Shown here one piece after another: positions 55,591-64,000 of a stretch of 64,000 bases of DNA. The notes under the pieces were generated by a model, which did no database searches, was not told where the DNA came from, and worked only from the letters and a program-made list of their open reading frames with translations. Positions within the stretch are counted from its first letter, which is position 1. Every line of letters starts with the position of its first letter. The position numbers and the translations under genes are program-made. This DNA is from Anas platyrhynchos (taxonomy: Eukaryota; Chordata; Aves; Anseriformes; Anatidae), in contig NC_092600.1 of the NCBI RefSeq assembly GCF_047663525.1, positions 8,653,501 through 8,717,500 on the forward strand, given 5' to 3'.

Positions 55591-57481
55591 TGTACACGTA
55601 TTTGGGCATGGAATTAGAGGGGAGACGAACAGGAAAAGAAAATAACTAACCTGATATAGCATGTCTCAGTAAATTCTTGGGAGAAACTGGAAAAGAACTA
55701 TGATGGAAAAAGCCAAAATGTACGGTAATTTAGAACTACATAGAGCTGGAAGCCTTTCTGGAGCACAAAAACAAAAGACATTCTTGGCTACTGAGGTGTC
55801 TTCCCATGAGTCAGTCACAGGGTAGTAAGGGAGATGCATTTTTAGATGGGTTTTATTTTAAAGATCATTTTTTCCACTAAACGTTCCATTCCCATAAAGT
55901 GAAAGAACGCCCTGATTTCAGACAGCTGGCTGACCACCTCATTCCTGAAGGAGGTACTGTGGGTCCTGCGCCCGGTCAGACTGGCCAAGTGAGAACAAAT
56001 TGCAGCCCTGACAACACACCTCAGGTCAAGGAAGAGGGAAGAGACCCAGACCCCAACTCCAGACCAACCCTGTGACTGCTGCATCTCACTCCCATCCTCG
56101 CACCCTTGCACCCCATCCACTAGCCAAACCCACACCAATGTGTGGGAGAAGGCCAGAATACCCCAAAAGTCCCTTGAGACCAAAGCCAGAGCCATTTTCA
56201 GTACTAAATCTCTCCAAAAAAGAGAAAGATTTCCTTCTAATTACTACCACATAATTACAATCTCCTGAAAAAAAAAATAAAATAAAAACAATCAATGGTA
56301 TGAAAAGTGATGTGAGGGGATGGGGAGAACCCTACAAAGCCATAGGATTTGAAGGATTTGGTCCTGTGTACTTGACTTACAAGAGGAAACCCAGTCACAA
56401 TAACGAAGGATGACAGCAAGAGTATTAAACAAACCTTGCCTGACTCACTTGATTGCCTTTATTGATGGATTTACACAATAAAGTCTCCATCCTGCACTGG
56501 AATCCAGTCAACCCACTAATTTCTGTGGGATTTTGTATTGCAGGATCTAATCTGTTGTAGAAGAGATGTTCCTGATCTTTTAGCAATGAATTTGGTACAG
56601 CGCCTTGCTAATCTTGATTTAAAGATAATGCCAAACATCTGAAGAGCGATGTGCCATTGAGGAAAGCAGCTGGAAGCAAGAGATGCTGCAAAGACCCTTT
56701 TGTTCTTTTCTCCGTTTCAAATTTAGAAGAGAAGTAAAGAGCGTATAAAACGGTGCTAGGTAGGACAGCTCTCACAGAGCCCAATTTCCTACGCACTCTG
56801 CTAGAAAAATTGGAGAATGGGATAAAAATAATCATGGAGGAGCAACTGGGAAAATGCAGGGGATGAGGATGGAGAATAATGTGAAATTTAGGCAAACTTG
56901 TGAGGCAGAAATCCAACAGCCTTTAAGGAATCCTAGGGACAAAACAGAACAGCAATCAAACTGGGACAGCCCCAGCGTGGGCAGGACACAGGCAGAGACA
57001 TTTACCTCTTCCTCATTCAGAGCCCACAAAAAGTTCAGGAAAGAGTCCAATAAACAGCCAAATAGTTCACAAACAAATAATTTAAATGCCTTATCCTTTC
57101 ATCATTTTCCTTCCTTTCGTGACATGGCACTATCCCATTTTGTGTATGGCATCACCTCCTTTCTGGTGGGTTCGGCATCACCTGGGGATGTTTCAGTCCC
57201 TGACAGTATAACTGTTCAACTTCTCTGCCTTGGTCGTTCCTCGCTGGTCAGATGCCAGCCTCCACCCCAAGCAGCTCCAAGGGTGTGCTCCATGTTTGAG
57301 AGCAGGAACAGTGCAGCCCCATTCTCACCCCAGAGCAATGCAGTGTTTTGGCTCAAATCTCTAAAGGCACCACGTGAGAACAAAGTGACCCCAATAAGGA
57401 CAAGCCCCATTTCATCTACTTTGGTATTCTGCCGGGGACTGTCCCCTTTGCAGCACTAAGTTTGCCTCTTGTTTTCCACAG

Positions 57482-57592
57482 GATGCCCCACATCCCTGCG
57501 ATCAGCGCTGTGACTCCAGCACCGTAACTGTGACTCCCAGTGACAAAAGGGACTTTGCCCAGTGCCGCTGCTGGGTCCTCAGACCAAACTAA
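57482..57592 (+). CDS. Candidate terminal exon of an unknown cysteine-containing protein
   Basis: A strong acceptor (CTCTTGTTTTCCACAG) opens a phase-0 frame of 36 codons, starting DAPHPCDQRCDSSTV and ending AQCRCWVLRPN before TAA. AATAAA follows at 57821-57826 on the same strand. Four cysteines in a C-x3-C ... C-x-C pattern suggest a secreted protein, but no family is recognised and no upstream exon or signal peptide was found. It may be chance. Confidence 0.25.
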   Translation, partial: DAPHPCDQRCDSSTVTVTPSDKRDFAQCRCWVLRPN

Positions 57593-57820
57593 AAAAGTAA
57601 CACATGATTCCATGAGCTGCTAGCCCTGCTCACCTGCAGAGCCTAGGGCTCCTCACTTTTCCTGCTGAGCACCAGCCAAGCTCACCTTAGCACAGCCTCA
57701 CTGGTCTCAGGGTGCTCCCTTGGGCAGCTCGTGCTCTGTCACCTCTCCAGGCACCCCCTTCTCACTAGAGCATGCAACCTGTGACACCAGCTGCCCTCTG
57801 CTGCTCTTACGTCCCAGGGA

Positions 57821-57826
57821 AATAAA
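57821..57826 (+). terminator. Candidate plus-strand poly(A) signal
   Basis: AATAAA about 230 nt after the stop of the candidate terminal exon at 57482-57592; meaningful only if that exon is real. Confidence 0.25.
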
Positions 57827-59865
57827 CTTCTTCATGCCCAGCAAGAAATAACATGAGGAGTGAAATAATCCAATGTTTAATAGAGCTACCCGTTATTCCC
57901 ACCAGAGATATTCTTTTCTGTCCTGAAAATGCTTTTTACCTCCCTCCCTTTTTCCATTCCCAGAGCAACTCTGGCCACAGCAACACCTGATGCTTGTTCC
58001 TCTGAAACTTCTTTTCCAGCCCACCACTACATCTCTCTCAAACCAGCAACCCTCAGGGCTAAAAGAGAAGAGACATGGTTGTTTGGCATATTTAGCAAAG
58101 GAAATGTAGAGTAGATGGTATTTTGCTTCCCAGAGAAGCAGAGTCCAGAGCTCTCAACGTCAGTAGTGCTATATGAGTTGCACCTCCAGAGTGAGATATT
58201 TCAAAACCGAAGGACTTCAAAGGCACTTTCCTATTTTTAATCAGCCTCTCAGCACAAGAGGCCCCTTGCAGCTCCTTTGGGCTCATCTGCAGCTCTCAAA
58301 TAGAAAATAAAGGGTAGAGCACCATGCTGCTACACTAACATTGCAAGCTAACAGTCTTTTGGGCTGCAGCTATGTGGGTGTTGCGCACAGAGTCCCCATT
58401 CTTTGCATCCTGCTGCCTTGCTTAGTGCCTTGGAAAAGGACTCATCTTTTCTGTCAACAACAACATCAGTACCGTTTCCTCCCCTCCAGGGATACTCGGT
58501 TATTCACCCACCCCGTGCTGCAAGAGCCACGAGTCTTACCCATCTCCTCAGCACAATTTGGGAGGCACCTCACCTGCACACATCCCGTGCAAGACAAGGT
58601 TTATGACAGCAGACAAACCTCTTTAGCTTGCACCCACTTCTATGGCTGAAATCCAGTCGCTGATCAGCCAACAAGGCAGTCAGCCCCAAACTAACGGAGT
58701 CTGAGCTTCCAGACTGCAATAGCTATGTGCCTCAGCGCTCTCTTGTTCATACCTGCTGCTGCCACAGCTCTCAGGCAAGCTCTGCCCAGACCTCCAGGGA
58801 AGCAAGTCTCAGTCTTTCTGAAATCCAAATTACAGCACAGTCACCCAAGGTCTATACCACAGTCCTCTTCCTTCGAGCAGGATGAGCTTTCTGAGCCCAA
58901 AACTGAGCCCCACCAGCCCGACCCACTGAAAGGTCCTTCAAGTAGCTTCTCATTTCCAACCCTTGTGTTGTGTATGCAATTCAGCCCAGCAGCACACCAC
59001 CTGGCTGCATTGCTGCAATGGCTGGTTGTGTTAACTCTCAGCATCCTGGAGCACTATTCCCTCTGGAGCGGATCACAAAGGAGAGTGAATTGCTAGAGGC
59101 CAGGAGGAGAATGACAGGAATTTCCTGACTCCATCCACCTCTGAGAATTTCGGTTGCAGAGCAAGTCTTGCACATCCTAGAGTGCGCAGAGCTTCAGCAA
59201 AATGTTTCAGAAGCACGTCTGGAGCACGGCAGTAAGCTTCACCAACAAAAAACTGTGTCAAGTGGACTCACTGCTTCAAAGGGAAAAAATAGGGATGAGC
59301 TTAATTTGTATCTGCAGTTTTACAAACCTCTATGCACAGAGAGCATCTAACAGCTTTGCCTAAACCCAGCACCTACTGCATCCTCCTCCAGACCCAGGAT
59401 CTCATCAGTCATGCCCTTCACTGTCACCATGTCCTTTCCTGCCCAAATCTACCTTTTAGCTCCGATCAACACTAAAATTGCAAAAAGCATCTTTGGTTAT
59501 GGACTCTTACATGTCATTTGCACAAACTCCAGCGCGGAAAGGTCGTGACACACACCAGGTCCCCGCGTCACATCTGCAGTACAATCACAGCAACTTCCAG
59601 CATTCTGTGCTCGAGCCAGCCTTGCCTTTGCAATCCTTCTTAGGCCATGAGCCACCATGACATGTGGCTGACTCTTCTGGACAGGCCTCTGCCACTGCTG
59701 ACTTGGCTTGACGATGCTGGGGAGGAGGGGGAAATGAATCAGGAAGTGAGCAACCGTGAGAGGTGTATGTCTGAAAGGCAGGGATGAGGCTAACTTTGGA
59801 AGATCACAATAACAGCGTGTAACACATGCCATCTTCAAAGCACTAATGAATCCCTACAAGGTTCC

Positions 59866-59960
59866 CCTGTTATTATTTGCATTTCACAGATGGGTATATT
59901 AAGATGCAGAAGGCCACATTATCCTCTGGGTCACACCTATTTCAGACTATTCATCTCTGG
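59866..59960 (+). mobile_element. Possible MIR-like remnant
   Basis: TTATTATTTGCATTTCACAG ATGGGTATATTAAGATGCAG resembles the MIR stretch TTATTATCCCCATTTTACAG ATGAGGAAACTGAGGC. Weak and short. Confidence 0.35.
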
Positions 59961-62900
59961 TCTTATACTGGTATTCATCCCTGTGGTGTGAGAGATCCTC
60001 CCACCAGTCAAAACAACAATGCTATCTCTCAGACAGGCTTGGTGTGGGAATCACTAGCGTGATCTATGGTCTGATTTGCACAGCACGCTGAGCTGACTGG
60101 TCCTATTGATCTCTCCTGGCCTTGAATACCTACCAGTTAATCAATTCTCCCCTCCTACCAGGCTGAAGGTACAAGGAGCTCTGCCTCATTGCTGGCTTGG
60201 ATGCTTTTAATATTTATCTTTCTTGATGTGAAATATGACAGAAAACCAAGGGAGAGATGCATCTGGGAGCATCTAACATACCACCCAGCCTCGATTCAGG
60301 CAGCAGTCTCAGCCTGGCCCACAGAAAGGTCCCACCTTCCAGCCAGGAGCCTCCCCACAGCTCAACAGCTTTTGTTCGCAGAAGAATGAAGCTGCCCTGG
60401 GAAGTGGGCTCCTTGAGAGAGCAAAGCTGTTCCCCGAGCTATAAGCAATACCATGTGGGAATGGGGCAACAGGATGCTGGAACCAGCCTCTGCATTCAGG
60501 AGAGATCCAGCATGGAAGCAACAAGCTCTCCCTGCCAGCTCAGGGGGAAGCAGCCTGCCGATCCTGATGTCAACGCTTTCCAGGGCAGTATTCGCTCATT
60601 AAAAGTGGCTGTGCTGGAAGTGGTGGGAGCTGGGTTTTGATCTACAAGGCCTCAGCAAATAACAGCTGTACAGTGAAAGGACTTCCCACCCTGACATCCC
60701 ATGGAGCTGCAAAGGACTTGCAGGCTCGGAAGGCCACCAAGATCTGCACTTTGATGGGCCCTACCAGAGCTAGCTGATTTCGTGGCCGTTAACAGTATTT
60801 GTAGCTTAGATAAGAGTAATCAAAATCTCATCATTCAGGGCGTAAACTGATTGCCTGCAGGGGTTAGAAAGGAATTTTACTTCATGTGCAGCGTTGCATA
60901 ACTGCCTGGATTCATTGTGGGTATTTTCCAGCTTCTGCTGAGCACCAGCCATGGGCCACAGCTAGAAGCGAAGCACAGCACACCGGCTGAAAAGCCGAAG
61001 TCATCATGCAAAAAAAATCCCAGCCCCATTGTTTGGAGACAAAGTAGGATGTTTCTGATTCTGGCTTCAGCTCACACATGGAAATAAAAGACAATGACTG
61101 TCAGTGGGCTGCTGAAACAGCAGAATTTCAACAGAGGAAGAAAAATCCATCCTGAGATTGGTTTCCTGTGGACAGTAAGAACAGCAGCAGCGAGCCCACA
61201 AGCACAGTTCACAAAGGATTATGCAACATGAAATAACCCATTTGAGTAACATTGCCCCCTCCCATGCTGCCAGCTGGACCCTAGAAGCACTGCTCCACTG
61301 AGGGGTATCAATAAGCTGCCCTCCAGAGAGGACCAGGCTCTTCCCTGTCCTCCAGCAACCCTCATCACCAGCCATCCCCACCTGAACAAGGAGGGACAAG
61401 AACACAGTGTTTTTCTCTCTACAAAATTATTATTTATGTTTTATTAGTGGCAAAGGCTCTATAATGTTGGAATTGGCCACAGGGCGTGGTGGCCTAAGTG
61501 CCAGTACCCATCAGCACAGCAACAGCAGGAGGCCAAAACATGCCCTGTGTGGGTGGTGGTTGCTCTCAGATTATAGTATCACCACGCCCCGCTCTGCTAA
61601 TTGCAGCATGAAACTCTGATCTCCACCATATGCCAGTGCCACTACTTTTAGCCATGCACGTGATCCATCACAACACTGGTCGCTCCTCTGGGGGAACCTG
61701 CAGGAAGGCTCCCCGTTTCTTTCCCTTGTAGAAGGTAATTGAGAATATGGCATTTCCATACACACAAAAGATTAAGGATGGGGAAGACAATAGTGACACT
61801 ACTAGAAGTACCTGATGCCATGGTTTGTGACTAGAACTGCTTGAAAGTTCTCCAAAGAAAACTATCAATTTTACTCTAAAAAATAGTCACATCTGAAGAA
61901 GTGAAGTGTGTGCATGAGACCTATGGATTTTCCATAATCTGTCTTTCTGTATTCTTCCAACTTAGGTGAAAGCACACAAATTACACAGATTTGTATGTTG
62001 TGGAAAATCCTGTTTTGAAATTAAAAGGTACAAGACATCTTCAAGGCACCCACCCATAGCTTGCATTTCAGACACTGTGCCACATTTCCCCGATCTGATG
62101 ATGGTGTGGCAATACCTGGGTAAGACAAAACTTGTTCCTTTGTGAGGTGCATAAAGGTTTAAACAGCTGAAAAGGGAGGCATGTTGTCAAATAGCATCAT
62201 TACTTTCAATCACTTCTGGTTCATCCTTGCCAAAGCTGATGGCACAGTCCTTGATACTTTAGGAGAAAGACAAAGCACCAGAAATGCACCAGGATTTTCA
62301 GGAATCACATCAGGTCTAACACAAATCTTCATTCCATCCTCATTACTCAGCTGTGTATCCACGTGCCAAAACCTGGGTTTCATGTGGGTATTTAAAGTTG
62401 CAAGTTCGTACCTGATTCCCAGCTAATATGCTTGCTACTGAAAGAATAATCCCTGTTTTCTGTTGGGAGTGTTCACCAGGCCCTTTCTAGCAACTGTTAT
62501 AGGACACTGAGCATTTCCAGCTAGCATACATGCAGACGTAAGACTTCTGGCATTAGCATCCCACAGTAAAGCTCTCCTTTGTGTTGGAGAGCCAGAACTT
62601 TTCCACACAATACCTTCTAGCCAGACAGTTCTCTTTGTGCTGAGTACAGAGCTTGATCTGAGCCACATAAATGTTGTGAGACATCCCAGCAAGCTGTCCG
62701 TGTGGCCAGTGAGCTGGGGCACACCATATACAGGACTCTCCAGGCCCTGCCCACCCTGCAGGTAGGATGAAGGTTGCCTCTGGGCTCCCCCAGGCATAGG
62801 CATGGATCACACCACTCAGCAGGAGTGCTAAATACTCACCAACTGGTCATCTGCTGTGCTACAGGTACCTTCCAACATCTCCAGAACATCTCCAGCAGAT

Positions 62901-64000
62901 ACAGCTGATTGCCATGGCAGTTTTTTTTTATTATTATTATTTTTTCATCTATCTCCTCTTCTGGAAGACAGAGAAGGGAATAAGCCATCTTCCTTCTCAA
63001 CAGCACAAGAGACCATATCTGTGCTGTTGGCTCTTTTTTGTTCCGTGTCTCTGACCTCCCACTTACACCATCAAAGATAGGGAAAGAACTTTTCCTAAAG
63101 AATTTCTGGGCCTTTCAGGCCTTTTCATCTTATTTGGCGGTCCAAAGCGCTCTCCTAACCACTGGAAAATCAGAGTGCTTTTGTCAACTTGTCAAGCACG
63201 TGCACTCCATGGCAGCTCAGCACACATTTAACCCAACCACTTTCCCCAAGGGACTGTTATAAACCACTCTTTTCCATGGGCACTCATCCACACGCAGTTC
63301 TGTTATACCTGCAGCAGGAATGTCCTCACCACAGAGCCCTGAGGTTTACCTGATTACCTTTAACTACCTGTGGCTTTTCCCTTGCATTTAATAACACCAT
63401 TCCACACAACACACTAGCCTGTGTACCCATGTCCAACTTAATAAGCATCCCATTGCAACCAGGTCACCAGTCTGGTGGAGAAGCAGAGAGGTTAACGAAC
63501 GCCTAATGACAGTAGTGGCAGCAGCACGTTCACCAGTGGGGTCAATTAGAAAACTCGCTACTGGGATCAGCACATGGCAAACACCAACAGCACCCCAGAG
63601 CTGAAACGAGGCCAGGGAAATACCCAAGTCAAAGCTCTTTCAAGGTTTTTCTAGGAACATCTAGAACATGACCTGGCCTTGTTCTTCACCAGTCAGTGCC
63701 TGGCAGGAGGGCTACACCCATAAAATATCATATGGGTGCTATCCAACCATGGAGCCAAGCTCCCGTGGGCACTCACCTTTGTATTAAAACATCCAGTGTC
63801 TTGGCTGAGTGTGCTCTATGTGTTTGTCTGTGTTGGTGAGGGACCAACAGCAATATTGTCTTTGCTGGCAGACTTCTGGGATCTGAGCCTGTGATCCCTT
63901 CCAGGACTGGGCTTCCATTTGCCATTTATTTCCCAGCTGAAAATAAGGCCATGATCCAACATTTAGGCTGCAGAAATGCAGTCTTCCAAATAGGATTTAG

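Larger units (their letters stand above)
54260..64000. other. Right-hand 9.7 kb, no established gene
   Basis: Upstream of the LEKTI-like promoter. It contains MIR-like remnants, a candidate plus-strand terminal exon at 57482-57592, and otherwise sequence with only short chance open frames. By mammalian synteny C5orf46, SCGB3A2 or SPINK1 could lie on this side, but I see none of them. Confidence 0.5.

Noticed and set aside
56854-57459. 201-codon plus-strand open frame
   Set aside because: No motif, repeat or signal; it looks like a chance frame in AT-moderate spacer DNA.
62435-62803. 122-codon minus-strand frame, considered as a remnant of a retroelement
   Set aside because: No terminal repeats and no recognisable protein motif; evidence is insufficient.

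Overview
The window is bird genomic DNA. It carries the avian egg-white Kazal inhibitor cluster: ovomucoid (SPINK7) and ovoinhibitor (annotated SPINK5/OIH in chicken), both with the expected exon-intron structure. Typical avian CR1 LINE fragments with the terminal GATTCTGTGATTCTGT repeat support this. The ovomucoid third-domain loop reads CTMEYMPLC and the protein ends HFGEC. The chicken sequence as I remember it reads CTAEDRPLC and ends HFGKC, so this is probably not chicken; I cannot name the species.

All four protein genes I can support lie on the minus strand. In transcription order (right to left) they are: a four-domain LEKTI/SPINK5-like gene (about 54.15 to 38.36 kb), the seven-domain ovoinhibitor (32.6 to 22.2 kb), the three-domain ovomucoid (10.9 to 5.75 kb), and a single-domain SPINK6-like gene (4.09 to 1.87 kb). 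Every gene starts with a signal-peptide exon that ends in phase 1, followed by a micro-exon of 17 to 26 nt. After that come modules of two exons, entering in phase 0, split in phase 2 inside the Kazal fold, and leaving in phase 0. All exon joins given here keep the reading frame. The three large genes have a TATA box 75 to 90 bp before the ATG; I see none for the SPINK6-like gene.

The spacers are mostly unique, intron-like sequence with a few CR1 and MIR-like remnants. The 11-kb spacer between ovomucoid and ovoinhibitor holds two sets of decayed Kazal exons (about 18.2-18.36 with 17.82-17.87 kb, and 13.51-13.57 kb), apparently remains of a lost multi-Kazal relative. The right 9.7 kb (54.25 to 64 kb) has no gene I can establish. 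It holds one candidate plus-strand terminal exon with four cysteines and a following AATAAA. The left 1.1 kb has a minus-strand poly(A) signal, but the gene it would belong to is unresolved.

Read as a system, the window encodes 15 intact Kazal domains in four secreted proteins, with P1 residues (second residue after the second cysteine) covering Arg, Lys, Phe, Met, Leu and Thr. It is therefore a broad shield against trypsin-, chymotrypsin- and elastase-like proteases, in egg white for ovomucoid and ovoinhibitor, and by analogy with mammals in epithelium for the LEKTI- and SPINK6-like proteins.
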